A DNA stretch of 64,000 bases from Nocardiaceae bacterium (GCA_021372355.1 JAJFUQ010000257.1:1-64000), one strand, 5' to 3'. Shown: positions 36,063 to 45,170, counted from the first letter of the stretch. Numbers and translations: made by a program. Notes: generated from the letters alone by a model not told the origin.

Positions 36063-36835
36063 CCAACCGATTCGCCCCGGACACGTTCGCCGCCGACCCG
36101 CGGCCGAGCGCACCCTTGAAGATGCTCGCGGCGCAGTCCCGCCTCGAACTCACGCTCTTCCTGCGCAACGGGGAGCAGCTACTGCTCACGATGCTCATCC
36201 CGATCACGATGCTGATCGGTCTCACCTACCTGCCGATCGGCGAGTTCGGCGACCACCGCATCGACAAGATCGTGCCCGCGACGCTCATGGTCGCCGTGAT
36301 GGGAACCGCCTTCACGGGCCAGGCGATCGCGGTCGGATTCGACCGCCGCTACGGCGCCCTCAAGCGGCTGGGTGCCACCGCGCTACCGCGCTGGGGAATC
36401 ATCGTCGGCAAGAGCGTCGCGGTCGCCGGAGTCGTCGCGATTCAGGTGCTCGTCCTGGGCGGACTCGGCTTCGCGTTGGGCTGGCGACCTAGCATCGGTG
36501 GACTCGTCCTCATGCTGATCTTCGTCGCGATCGGCACCATCACGTTCTCGACGATGGGATTGCTGCTCGGCGGCACGTTGAAAGCGGAAATCGTTCTGGC
36601 CCTTGCGAACATCCTGTGGTTCGTGATGCTCGCGATCGGCAGCGCGGTGTTCGCGACCGAATCTCTGCCGACCGCGTTGGAGATCGGTGCTCGGCTCATC
36701 CCTTCTGGTGCTCTCGCGGAGTCGCTCACGCAGGCGTCGGTCAACTACGCGATCGATGCGTTGGGCCTGGTAGTACTGCTGATCTGGGCGTCGATCTGCG
36801 GTACTCTCGCCGCCCGTACCTTCCGATTCGAGTAG
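36059..36835 (+). CDS. ABC-2 type permease
   Basis: 258 residues with six hydrophobic helices and the ABC-2 loop GQAIAVGFDRRYGALKRLGATALPR. It pairs with the ATPase just upstream (ATGA overlap) and corresponds to Rv1457c. In the same strand run as ctaA, so possibly linked to haem A or cytochrome biogenesis, but this is inferred from gene order only. Confidence 0.92.
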   Translation: MTNRFAPDTFAADPRPSAPLKMLAAQSRLELTLFLRNGEQLLLTMLIPITMLIGLTYLPIGEFGDHRIDKIVPATLMVAVMGTAFTGQAIAVGFDRRYGALKRLGATALPRWGIIVGKSVAVAGVVAIQVLVLGGLGFALGWRPSIGGLVLMLIFVAIGTITFSTMGLLLGGTLKAEIVLALANILWFVMLAIGSAVFATESLPTALEIGARLIPSGALAESLTQASVNYAIDALGLVVLLIWASICGTLAARTFRFE

Positions 36836-36839
36836 TGAG

Positions 36840-37811
36840 ATGAACACCTTCTACCGAGTTCTCGACCGCCTCCCCAACCCGACGCTGCGAATCCAGCAGA
36901 TCATCGCGATCGCCGTCATCGCGACGCAGGCGGGCATCGCCGTCACCGGATCGATCGTCCGCGTGACCGCCTCCGGGCTCGGCTGCCCCACGTGGCCGCG
37001 GTGCTTCCCGGGTAGCTTCACGCCCGTCCGGGTCGCCGAGGTACCGGTGTTCCACCAGGCGATCGAATTCGGAAACCGCATGCTGACGTTCGTCGTCACG
37101 ATTGCGGCCGGGCTCATCGTTCTCGCCGTGCTGCGCGCTCGCCGTCGCCGTGAGGTGCTCGTGTACGCGTGGCTCATGCCCGGCGGCACCGTTGTGCAGG
37201 CGATCCTCGGCGGCATCACCGTTCGCACCGGACTGCTGTGGTGGACCGTCTCGATCCATCTCCTCGTATCGATGGCGATGGTGTGGATCGCCACGGTCAT
37301 GTTCTTCAAGATCAGTGAGCCGGACGACGCCGTAATGCAACCGGCCATGCCGCGACCGCTACGTGCCCTGACCGCGCTGACCGGCGTGGCCCTGGCTTGC
37401 ACGCTCGTCGCGGGCACTCTGGTCACGGCCGCCGGTCCACACGCGGGCGACAAGGACATCGTTCGCACGGTGCCTCGCCTTCAGATCGAGATCGTGACGC
37501 TGGCCCACGCGCACTCGCAGTTCTTGACGTGGTACCTGGCGCTGCTCATCGCACTCGGGTTCGGCCTCGCCGCCGTCGGAGTGTCGAAGGTCGTGTGGCG
37601 CCGACTGTGGATCGTCGTCGGTCTCGTCGTCGCGCAGGCGTCGATCGGCCTCATCCAGTACTTCACCGGCGTGCCGGCCGCCCTGGTGGCGCTGCACGTC
37701 GCGGGCGCGGCACTGTGCACGATCGGCACTGCGGCCCTGTGGTGCGCAGGAACCGAAAGATCTTCCGAGACAGTCGCTGCCGCTCGAACGGAACTCACCG
37801 CCGTCGGGTAA
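36840..37811 (+). CDS. ctaA: Haem A synthase (COX15/CtaA)
   Basis: 323 residues, eight helices. VTASGLGCPTWPRCFPGS near residue 45 contains the conserved CxxxxxxC pair, FHQAIEFGNRML the first haem-ligand His, and SIHLLVSMAM, LAHAHSQFLTWY and ALHVAGAAL the other His ligands. It oxidises haem O to haem A for cytochrome aa3. CtaB (haem O synthase) is at 61.5 kb, separated from it by the accessory block. Confidence 0.95.
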   Translation: MNTFYRVLDRLPNPTLRIQQIIAIAVIATQAGIAVTGSIVRVTASGLGCPTWPRCFPGSFTPVRVAEVPVFHQAIEFGNRMLTFVVTIAAGLIVLAVLRARRRREVLVYAWLMPGGTVVQAILGGITVRTGLLWWTVSIHLLVSMAMVWIATVMFFKISEPDDAVMQPAMPRPLRALTALTGVALACTLVAGTLVTAAGPHAGDKDIVRTVPRLQIEIVTLAHAHSQFLTWYLALLIALGFGLAAVGVSKVVWRRLWIVVGLVVAQASIGLIQYFTGVPAALVALHVAGAALCTIGTAALWCAGTERSSETVAAARTELTAVG

Positions 37812-37821
37812 GACTGGACGC

Positions 37822-38784
37822 ATGCGTGCGATTCAAGTTGCCGAGAACGGCGGCCCCGAGGTCCTCAAGCTCGTCGAACTGCCGGACCCCGTGCCGGGCG
37901 ATGGCGAGCTCGTCGTTCGAACCGAGGCGATCGGCGTCAACTTCATCGACACGTACTTCCGTACCGGCGCGTATCCAAAGCCCCCGCCGTACGTTCCGGG
38001 CAGTGAAGGCGTCGGCATCGTCGAAACCGTCGGCCCGGGGTGTTCATTCTCGCCGGGCGAACGCGTCGCCTGGGCCGAGGCCAATGGCAGCTACAGCGAA
38101 CTCGTCGTCGTGAAGGCCGCCAACGCCGTTCCGGTCCCTGCCGACCTGCCCGCCGAGCAGGCCGCGTCCGCGCTTCTGCAGGGTATGACCGCCCACTACC
38201 TCATCAACTCCGTGTATCCCGTGACGGCGGGCGACACGATCCTCATGCATGCAGGGGCCGGCGGTGTCGGCCTCATCCTCACCCAGCTCGCGGTGGCCAA
38301 GGGCGCTCGCGTCATCACGACGGTGTCCAGCGATGCGAAGGCCGAATTGTCGCGCGCGGCCGGCGCGTTCGAGGTCCTCCGCTACACCGATGACATTCCC
38401 GCGCGGGTTCGGGAACTCACCGGGGGCGAAGGCGTCTCGGTGGTCTACGACGGCGTCGGCAAAGACACGTGGGAGGCAAGCCTCAAGTCGGTGCGGGTGC
38501 GCGGCATGGTCGCCCTCTTCGGCGCCGCGAGCGGCAAGGTCGACCCCATCGACCCGCAACGTCTCAACGCGCTGGGCTCGGTGTTCCTGACCCGCCCGAA
38601 GCTCGGTGACTTCACGCGGAATCGCGACGAACTCCTCTGGCGGGCCGGCGATGTTCTCAACGCCATGTCCGAGGGAACGCTCGACATCCGGGTCGGGGCC
38701 ACCTATCCGCTGACCCAGGCCGCACAAGCCCACCGCGATCTCGAAGGCCGAAAGACCACGGGATCGATCGTCCTGGTGCCGTGA
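37822..38784 (+). CDS. qor: NADPH:quinone oxidoreductase (zinc-free MDR)
   Basis: 320 residues. MDR fold with NFIDTYFRTGAYP, VPGSEGVGIVE and the nucleotide-binding AGAGGVGLILTQLA; zinc ligands are absent, as in Qor. It reduces quinones by NADPH. Corresponds to Rv1454c. It is 10 nt after ctaA. Confidence 0.94.
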   Translation: MRAIQVAENGGPEVLKLVELPDPVPGDGELVVRTEAIGVNFIDTYFRTGAYPKPPPYVPGSEGVGIVETVGPGCSFSPGERVAWAEANGSYSELVVVKAANAVPVPADLPAEQAASALLQGMTAHYLINSVYPVTAGDTILMHAGAGGVGLILTQLAVAKGARVITTVSSDAKAELSRAAGAFEVLRYTDDIPARVRELTGGEGVSVVYDGVGKDTWEASLKSVRVRGMVALFGAASGKVDPIDPQRLNALGSVFLTRPKLGDFTRNRDELLWRAGDVLNAMSEGTLDIRVGATYPLTQAAQAHRDLEGRKTTGSIVLVP

Positions 38785-38833
38785 CCGAGCCGACAACTCG
38801 GCCCTTTCGTCCAACACTCCGTATTCTGGCCAC

Positions 38834-39829
38834 GTGACCGGACCGTCCAAAGCCGACCTGCTTCTCGATGCCCTCGTCGATCACTGGCGTCATCAGCTGA
38901 CCGGCGACACGCTCGTCGCTTTTATCGACCGCGAGATCGACACTGCACTTCGTACGGTCGGTCAGCTGACCCTCGATCAGGTGGTCACGCCTGAGCAGGT
39001 CACGGCCACGGCGTTGAAATATGCGTCACACTGGACGATCGAGGGGTCGATCCCGGAACTTGTCGGCGAGATCGCGGCCCGCCTCTACGAGACGACCTCA
39101 CACGACGCGGTTCCGCTCCGGAACGTTTTCGACCAGAACCAGATTCAGGAATTCACGGGCAGCCTCATCGCATTGCCCGCGTTCCGTCGACTGATCTACG
39201 AGAGCCCCCTGACCCGAGAATGGGCCGTCGAGCTCATCTGCCAGGCCGCTGGCTCCACCGTGCTCGCGAGTCGGATCAAGGCAGAGCAGGTGCCCGGACT
39301 CGGATCGGTTCTCAGTGCCGCTGAACTGCTCATGAACCGGTTCGCCCCCGATACTCGGCTTCAGGCCGAGATCCGCATCCGCGAACTCGCCGAACTCGTG
39401 GTGACGTACTTCCAGAACCGCGGCGGCCGTCCGTTGGACGACAGCGCGCTGGCCGACGCCGCCGTCGACCTCTGGGCCGAGCATGCGGACACCCCGATGA
39501 GTGAGATCGGCCAGATGGTGACGCCGGACGACATCGAGGACTTCCTGGTTCTGGCCTTCGAGTTCTTCTTCCGGTTCCGGCAGACCGAGTACTTCCGCAG
39601 CGTCGTGAGCGAAGGCGTCCAGTACTTCTTCGAGAAGTACGGCACCTGGACGCTGGCCGACCTTCTCGAAGATATCGGCGTCGGCCAGAACGACATGGCC
39701 GAAGAAGCCCGTCGCTACGCCCCTCCGATCATCGATCTGCTCGTCCGCAACGGACAGTTCGAAGAGATCGTTCGCCGACTTCACGCCGGGTTTTTCGAGT
39801 CCGAGCGGGTGCAGCAGATTCTGGCGTAA
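38834..39829 (+). CDS. Conserved helical protein of unknown function
   Basis: 331 residues from GTG 38834, mostly amphipathic helices, rich in Glu and Leu, without signal peptide or membrane segment. Recognisable stretches include FEFFFRFRQTEYFRSVVSEGVQYFFEKYG and LLVRNGQFEEIVRRLHAGFFESERV. I do not recognise a family. It is the first gene of the block that separates qor from ctaB. Confidence 0.75.
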   Translation: MTGPSKADLLLDALVDHWRHQLTGDTLVAFIDREIDTALRTVGQLTLDQVVTPEQVTATALKYASHWTIEGSIPELVGEIAARLYETTSHDAVPLRNVFDQNQIQEFTGSLIALPAFRRLIYESPLTREWAVELICQAAGSTVLASRIKAEQVPGLGSVLSAAELLMNRFAPDTRLQAEIRIRELAELVVTYFQNRGGRPLDDSALADAAVDLWAEHADTPMSEIGQMVTPDDIEDFLVLAFEFFFRFRQTEYFRSVVSEGVQYFFEKYGTWTLADLLEDIGVGQNDMAEEARRYAPPIIDLLVRNGQFEEIVRRLHAGFFESERVQQILA

Positions 39830-39869
39830 CTGCCACGTACACAAGATGGTTGGCAGTTCAACCATCTTG
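39828..39869 (+). promoter_or_regulatory. Hairpin with potential pseudoknot in intergenic RNA
   Basis: CAAGATGGTT (39842-39851) and AACCATCTTG (39860-39869) form a perfect 10-bp stem with the loop GGCAGTTC. Just upstream AACTGCC (39828-39834) is complementary to GGCAGTT of that loop, which would give an H-type pseudoknot or a competing hairpin. It lies between the helical protein gene and the Asn-rich secreted protein. It may be a terminator of the first or a leader element of the second. Confidence 0.5.
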
Positions 39870-39924
39870 ATCTTGCTTCGTGAGTATTGTCCGTTGTTCC
39901 TAGGACACGACGAAGTGAGGCACC

Positions 39925-41562
39925 ATGGCACATCATCGGAACCGGTCCACGGGCAAGCATCGTCCTACCCATCAACCGCTTCGAATCACCGCACGGCACA
40001 CCGTAGCCACCCTCGCCATCGGGGCGATGGCGGCGTGCACTTTCACCTTCGGCGCAGCGGCACCCGCCAGCGCGCTGATCTGCGGCGCAACCGCTGGGCT
40101 GAAGATCCAACTCGGCGCCGACTCGCAATGTTCCGCGACGGGCCCCGGCGCCGTCGCCCTCGCGATCCTTCCGGGTAGTAACGCCACCGCCGATGGCAGT
40201 GGCAACACCGCGCTCGCCATCGGCTCCAGCACGGCCGCAGCGGAAGGTGGCTCGGGCAACCACGCGACCGCCATCGGAATCGACAACACCGCTATCTCGG
40301 CCGGTGGCGACGGCAATAACGTCACCGCGATCGGCGTCGGCAACACCGCGTTGAATGTGTTGGGTAGCAACAACAACGACACCGCGATCGGGGTTGGGAA
40401 CCTCGCGCACAGCACTGGAGTTCCGGCGCTCGGCAACGAGACGATCGGCACCGACGCCTCGGGCAACGGCAACACGAACACGGCCCTCGGACTCGCGAAC
40501 GTCGCCGGCTCCACGTTCGGCAACAACAACCGGAACACCGCAGCCGGATTGCTCAACGTCGCCGAGAGCGTCGGGACGCCGGGGGCACACTCCCCGGTCC
40601 TGAACGTCACGCCGACCGGCGACAACAACACGAACACGGCGGTCGGGCTCGGCAATGCGGCGGTGACGGCGCTCGGAAACAACAACACCAACACCGCAGG
40701 CGGCATCCTCAACCAGGCGATCACCGCGGGCTCGCCAGGAACCGAGATCCCCGGTCTGGGACCCAATGACCCGCCGATCTTCACCGTCACTCAAACGGGA
40801 AGCGGCAACCACAACACAGCGCTGGGCGTGGCCAACACAACCGGCACGGTCCTGGGCAATAACAACAACAACACCGCGATCGGTGCCGCGAATCAGGCCT
40901 TCACGGTCGGGACGCCAGGAGCGAAGGCCACCGTCCCGGACCTTCTCCACCCAGGTCAATTCATCGATGTGCTCGCCGTTGATCCAACCGGGAACGGAAA
41001 CAACAACACATCCGTCGGGGTGGGCAACACCGCCGGCACGGTCCTCGGCAACGACAACAACAATCTCGCGGGCGGCTTGGGCAACCAGGCTGCGACAATC
41101 GGAACCCCAGGCGGCCAGGTCACCGACCCGCTGACCGGGACGACGTTCACCTTGGACCCGACGGGGAACGGCAACAACAACACCGCTCTTGGCGCCAATA
41201 ACCTGTCCGGAACAGTCCTCGGCAACGACGACAACAACAACGCATGGGGCGTTGGCAACGAGGCCTACACGCTGGGCACTCCCGGCGCATCGCTGGATCT
41301 CCCGGGAACGGGCATGGACGTAACCGTCAACCCGACGGGCAACAACAACTCGAACAACGCGTGGGGATTCGACAACACCGCGGGCTCGGTCTTCACCAAC
41401 GGGAACAGCAGTTCGGCGTTCGGGTTCAATCAGTCCGACGTCCAAACCGGAACGCCTGGAATCGACATCGGCGGAAGTCAGGTGCTCAACAACATCCCGA
41501 ACGTCGTTCCGGGCGGCGGGAACGTCAGCATCCCGAGTTTCAACGTGCCGAGTTTCCCCTAG
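39925..41562 (+). CDS. Secreted Asn-rich repeat protein with adhesin-head-like repeats
   Basis: 545 residues. A long basic N-region is followed by a hydrophobic core and cleavage near APASA (about residue 51). From residue 60 to 510 the protein is a chain of degenerate units of 14-17 residues such as GNNNNNTAIGAANQAFTVG and GNGNTNTALGLANVAGSTF. The (G-N)-(N)-x-T-A-(I/L)-G pattern resembles YadA/trimeric autotransporter head repeats, which form a left-handed beta-roll. It also recalls Asn-rich surface proteins of actinobacteria. The last 30 residues are Pro/Val-rich without a sorting signal. Probable surface or secreted structural protein; no function assigned. Confidence 0.85.
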   Translation: MAHHRNRSTGKHRPTHQPLRITARHTVATLAIGAMAACTFTFGAAAPASALICGATAGLKIQLGADSQCSATGPGAVALAILPGSNATADGSGNTALAIGSSTAAAEGGSGNHATAIGIDNTAISAGGDGNNVTAIGVGNTALNVLGSNNNDTAIGVGNLAHSTGVPALGNETIGTDASGNGNTNTALGLANVAGSTFGNNNRNTAAGLLNVAESVGTPGAHSPVLNVTPTGDNNTNTAVGLGNAAVTALGNNNTNTAGGILNQAITAGSPGTEIPGLGPNDPPIFTVTQTGSGNHNTALGVANTTGTVLGNNNNNTAIGAANQAFTVGTPGAKATVPDLLHPGQFIDVLAVDPTGNGNNNTSVGVGNTAGTVLGNDNNNLAGGLGNQAATIGTPGGQVTDPLTGTTFTLDPTGNGNNNTALGANNLSGTVLGNDDNNNAWGVGNEAYTLGTPGASLDLPGTGMDVTVNPTGNNNSNNAWGFDNTAGSVFTNGNSSSAFGFNQSDVQTGTPGIDIGGSQVLNNIPNVVPGGGNVSIPSFNVPSFP

Positions 41563-42041
41563 CCATAGGAGGCATCCGGGAGCATCGCGGGGCATGGCTG
41601 GTACGGCAGCGTGGCCACTTCGAAGTGCCACCACTCGTTGACATAGCGGCGGCATAGTCCGTACTTGTTGCCGTTCCGCTCGAGCCACCGCGCGCCCTCG
41701 ATCGGCCGAACGTCGATCGCTCGGCCCTTGACGTGCGCGGACTCTGCTGGCGGCAGGACCCATCGTTTCGCTGCCTGCGGCGATCCGTATTCGGCGAGTC
41801 CCTGCTGCCACAGCGCCTGCTGCTGTCCCCACGTTCGGTGCCCGGAGGTGATCGCGAGCGGCACACCGTGCTTAACGGCATCCTGCTTGGCCAGTGTGTA
41901 CGCGAACTTCAGCACCGGATTGAGCCCGTCGGTCTCCGACCGGACGTTGTTGACGAGCTGGACATCGGGCTGCTGCGCGGGCGCAAAAAGCACCGCAGCC
42001 GCCGCAGCTGCGACGAGCATCGACAACGGAAGTCGGGCCAT
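41559..42041 (-). CDS. D-alanyl-D-alanine carboxypeptidase, M15/VanY type
   Basis: 160 residues with a short signal peptide (MARLPLSMLVAAAAAAVLF). Zinc and catalytic motifs are complete: SGHRTWGQQQ, SAHVKGRAIDV (His and Asp ligands) and NEWWHFE (Glu and His). It should trim peptidoglycan stem peptides outside the membrane. It overlaps the convergent Asn-rich gene by 4 nt. Confidence 0.9.
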   Translation of the reverse strand: MARLPLSMLVAAAAAAVLFAPAQQPDVQLVNNVRSETDGLNPVLKFAYTLAKQDAVKHGVPLAITSGHRTWGQQQALWQQGLAEYGSPQAAKRWVLPPAESAHVKGRAIDVRPIEGARWLERNGNKYGLCRRYVNEWWHFEVATLPYQPCPAMLPDASYG

Positions 42042-42091
42042 ACGGTCCGATAGTGCCTGGTCAACGTCTCATGGCGGTCGCGGGTTGCCGA

Positions 42092-42159
42092 CGATTTGGT
42101 GCTCTACCGAGACCGTCATCGAAATATATGGCTGACACAGCCAGCAGAGCACGGAACCG
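42092..42159. repeat. Imperfect 68-bp palindromic element, left copy
   Basis: Starts cgatttggtgctc and ends gagcacggaaccg, an imperfect inverted repeat. In reverse complement the element at 43035-43102 has the same 68-bp length and matches at most positions, including the core CCGTCATCGAAATAT. It lies just upstream of the DUF559-like gene. Confidence 0.7.
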
Positions 42160-42208
42160 TTTCGCAGCGGGATCCGGAACTTGGGCGCGGGCCGTACTCA
42201 CCGTTTGC

Positions 42209-43030
42209 ATGGTCGGAATGCACGACATCGAACGGATCGCGGCGGCCAACGGAGGTGTGGTCTCGGCGAAGCAGTTGCGACACTGCGGAATCAACTACAA
42301 GACGGTCCGGAAGCTCTGCGAGGGCAATCTCGCAGCGATCCGCAAGGGCTGGTACCAGACACGAAACGCAGACAGCGCCGTCGTGAGTGTGGTGAAGGGT
42401 GGCGGAGTCGTCAGTTGCACATCCGCCCTGCGCCGCTTCGGGGTATGGGTACCGGGTACCGCGCAGGACGCACATGTCCGATATCCGGCTCATCAGCGAC
42501 GCGTCGGTCGGCACTGTCAGCCCTACCGATCGAATCCCCCGATAGACGCAGCGATCGATACGGCGGACGTGGCACTGGAGGCGGCGGCCAACTGCCTCGA
42601 CGCGGAAGACCTCGTCGTCGTGTTGGATTCGATGCTCAACAAGCAAATGATCGAGATGGCGGATGCGCGAACGATCGTTGCCGATTCGCCTCATCCGAGC
42701 ACCCTGGCCGATCGATGTGATCGGCGTGCCCAATCCGGACTCGAAACCATCGTCCGGCTCAGACTTCGTGCCCTCGGCATCCAGCTCGAGATCCAGGTGC
42801 ACATCCCGGGTGTCGGTTACGTCGACATTCTGGTCGGCCGGCGACTGGTGATCGAGACTGACGGCGCGGAATTCCATCCAGACCGCGAACATGACTACCG
42901 CCGCGACCTCACACTGCACGAACTCGGATACCTGCCCGTGCGACTCAGCTATTCGCAGGTCATGGACGATTGGCCGAAGACCCGGGACGCGATCCTCACG
43001 TTGATCCGACGGCGCGACCACCTGCGGTGA
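42209..43030 (+). CDS. DUF559-like nuclease-fold protein with AbiEi-type N-terminus
   Basis: 273 residues from ATG 42209 (ATG 42218 also fits). The N-terminal part (MHDIERIAAANGGVVSAKQLRHCGINYKTVRKL) resembles the winged helix of AbiEi-type antitoxin or transcription-regulator proteins. The C-terminal part LEIQVHIPGVGYVDILVG, LVIETDGAEFHPD and DYRRDLTLHELGY is the DUF559/very-short-patch-repair-like endonuclease core with E/D-x-K-like residues. Such proteins are frequent and variable in actinobacteria. Both flanks carry the 68-bp palindromic element, which suggests mobility. Confidence 0.78.
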   Translation: MVGMHDIERIAAANGGVVSAKQLRHCGINYKTVRKLCEGNLAAIRKGWYQTRNADSAVVSVVKGGGVVSCTSALRRFGVWVPGTAQDAHVRYPAHQRRVGRHCQPYRSNPPIDAAIDTADVALEAAANCLDAEDLVVVLDSMLNKQMIEMADARTIVADSPHPSTLADRCDRRAQSGLETIVRLRLRALGIQLEIQVHIPGVGYVDILVGRRLVIETDGAEFHPDREHDYRRDLTLHELGYLPVRLSYSQVMDDWPKTRDAILTLIRRRDHLR

Positions 43031-43034
43031 AAAA

Positions 43035-43102
43035 CGATTCGGTGCTCCCCCGGGTCCGTCATCGACATATTTCGATGACGGCGCCGAGAGAGCACCGAAT
43101 CG
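43035..43102. repeat. 68-bp palindromic element, right copy (inverted)
   Basis: A long hairpin: CGATTCGGTGCTC ... GAGCACCGAATCG outside and CGTCATCGA catatt TCGATGACG-type arms inside. It sits in the 79 bp between the convergent DUF559-like gene and the transketolase, so it may also terminate both. It is the inverted counterpart of 42092-42159. Confidence 0.8.
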
Positions 43103-43109
43103 TAAGCGA

Positions 43110-45170
43110 CTACCGGTTCCGCTCGAGAACCTCGCGCGCGGTGCTGACGACCTTGTCCGGGGTGAAGCCGAACTTGGTGAGCAGTTCCTTGAGCGGTGCG
43201 GAGGCACCGAACGTCGACATACCGATCACGGCACCGTCGAGGCCGACGTAGTGGTGCCAGCCCAGCGTCGACGCCTGCTCGACCGCGACGCGAGCGCGAA
43301 CGTTCGGCGGCAGAACACTGTCTCGATACTCCTGGCTCTGGTGCTCGAAGAGCTCGAGGCACGGCATGCTGACGACGCGCGCCCGGATGCCTTCCGCCGT
43401 GAGCTGCTCGTATGCCTTGACCACGAGGTCGACCTCTGAGCCGGTCGCCATGAGAATGATCTCGGGGTCCTCAGCCGAGGCCAGGACGTAGGCACCCTTG
43501 GACAGACCCGACGCCGGCGCATAGACCTCGCGGTCGAGGGTCGGCAGGTTCTGGCGGGACAGAATGAGTGCTACTGGCTCGTGCTTGAGGTTGGCGATGA
43601 ACCGCCACGCCTCGACGACCTCGTTCGCGTCGCCCGGCCGGATCGTGAAGAGGCCAGGGATTGCGCGCAGCGACAGCAACTGCTCGACCGGCTGGTGGGT
43701 CGGGCCGTCTTCGCCGACACCGATCGAGTCGTGGGTGAAGATGTGGATCGTCGGGATCTCCATGATCGCCGAGAGGCGGATGGCACCTCGGGCGAAGTCG
43801 GAGAAGATCATGAAGCCCGACCAAAACGGCCGGATCTTCGATACGGCGAGACCGTTCGTCACCGTTCCCGCGGCGAACTCACGGACACCGAAATGCAGGT
43901 TCCGGCCCGCGTAGTTGTCCGCCTGGAAGTCGCCGAGACCCTTCATATAGGTCTTGGTCGACGGTGCGAGGTCCGCCGATCCGCCGATGAGCCACGGGTA
44001 GTTCTTGGCGAGCGCGTTCTGCACTTCACCCGACGACTGCCGCGAGGCGATGCCCTTCGGGTCCGCCGGATAGACGGGCAGATCCTTGTCCCAGCCTTCC
44101 GGAAGGTCGCGCGTCTGCATGAGTTCGAGCTGGTTCGCGAGCTCCGGGTACTCCGCGCGGTACGCCTCGAACGCGGACTCCCAGGCCTCGCGCTTCGACT
44201 TTCCGCGGGCGCCGATTCCGTCGGCGAAGTTCTCGTAGACACCATCCGGCACGAAGAACTGCTCGTCCTCCGGGAAGCCGTAGAAGCGCTTGGTGCCGGC
44301 GATCTCCTCAACTCCGAGCGGTTCACCGTGGGCCGAGTGGTGGTCCTGCTTGGTCGGTGCACCGTAGGCGATGTGGCTGTCGACGATGATGAGCGTCGGA
44401 CGGCCGGTTTCGCGCTTGAAGGTGTTGAAGGCGCGCGCCAGCATCTTCAGGTCGTTGGCGTCGCCGACCCGCTGAACGTTCCAGCCGTAACCGACGAACC
44501 GCGTGGCGACGTCTTCGGTGAAGGCCACATCGGTCGAGCCTTCGATGGTGATCTTGTTGTTGTCGTAGATCCAGCACAGGTTGTCGAGCTGGAGGTGCGC
44601 AGCAAGCGAGGCCGCCTCGGACGCAACGCCTTCCATCATGCAGCCGTCACCGCCGAGGGCGTAGACGCTGAAGTCGAACATCTCGTGGCCGGGCTTGTTG
44701 TAGTTCGCGGCAAGCCACTTGCTCGAGATCGCCATGCCGACGCTCGTGGCGTAGCCGGTACCGAGCGGGCCCGTCGTGCATTCGATGCCCGACGTCCAAC
44801 GGTACTCCGGGTGGCCCGGGCACTTCGAGTCCAACTGCCGGAACTTCTTGAGGTCGTCGAGTCCCACCGATGGCTGACCCACGGTTTCGTACTTGGCGTC
44901 GACAGCCTGCACGTTGGTCAGATGCAGGATCGAGTACAGAAGCGTCGACGCGTGTCCCATTGACAGGACGAATCGGTCGCGGTTCGGCCAGATCGGGTCG
45001 CTGGGGTCGAAGGCCAGGTGGTTCTGCCACAGTTCGTAGACCACCGGGGCCATCGCCATCGGCGTACCGGGGTGGCCCGAATTCGCAGCCTGGACGGCAT
45101 CCATGCACAACGTGCGGATCGTGTTGACGCTGGTCGTATCGATATCGGTCTGGACAACCGTTGAAGTCAT
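43110..45170 (-). CDS. Transketolase, divergent second copy
   Basis: 686 residues from ATG 45170. TPP motif GDGCMMEGVASEAASLAAHLQLDN, N-terminal NSGHPGTPMAMAP, IFTHDSIGVGEDGPTHQPVEQL, and the terminal transketolase-C domain (EVDLVVKAYEQL, ASTLGWHHYVG) are all intact. It exchanges two-carbon units in the pentose phosphate pathway. Its N-terminus (TIRTLCMDAVQAANSGHPG) differs clearly from the actinobacterial Tkt that begins at 63812 (TVRVLAADAVQKVGNGHPG), and it looks more like transketolases of other phyla. It stands alone, without tal or zwf, so it may have been acquired. Confidence 0.95.
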   Translation of the reverse strand: MTSTVVQTDIDTTSVNTIRTLCMDAVQAANSGHPGTPMAMAPVVYELWQNHLAFDPSDPIWPNRDRFVLSMGHASTLLYSILHLTNVQAVDAKYETVGQPSVGLDDLKKFRQLDSKCPGHPEYRWTSGIECTTGPLGTGYATSVGMAISSKWLAANYNKPGHEMFDFSVYALGGDGCMMEGVASEAASLAAHLQLDNLCWIYDNNKITIEGSTDVAFTEDVATRFVGYGWNVQRVGDANDLKMLARAFNTFKRETGRPTLIIVDSHIAYGAPTKQDHHSAHGEPLGVEEIAGTKRFYGFPEDEQFFVPDGVYENFADGIGARGKSKREAWESAFEAYRAEYPELANQLELMQTRDLPEGWDKDLPVYPADPKGIASRQSSGEVQNALAKNYPWLIGGSADLAPSTKTYMKGLGDFQADNYAGRNLHFGVREFAAGTVTNGLAVSKIRPFWSGFMIFSDFARGAIRLSAIMEIPTIHIFTHDSIGVGEDGPTHQPVEQLLSLRAIPGLFTIRPGDANEVVEAWRFIANLKHEPVALILSRQNLPTLDREVYAPASGLSKGAYVLASAEDPEIILMATGSEVDLVVKAYEQLTAEGIRARVVSMPCLELFEHQSQEYRDSVLPPNVRARVAVEQASTLGWHHYVGLDGAVIGMSTFGASAPLKELLTKFGFTPDKVVSTAREVLERNR

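Noticed and set aside
40200..41450. Regular repeats that might suggest a CRISPR array or satellite
   Set aside because: The periodicity follows codons of the Asn-rich protein, units vary in length and no constant repeat/spacer structure is present.
39781..41832. 683-codon minus-strand frame across the Asn-rich protein gene
   Set aside because: The plus strand has a signal peptide, RBS and periodic repeats; the antisense frame only reflects those repeats.
43581..44963. 460-codon plus-strand frame antisense to the transketolase
   Set aside because: Transketolase motifs on the minus strand are complete; no family resemblance in the antisense frame.
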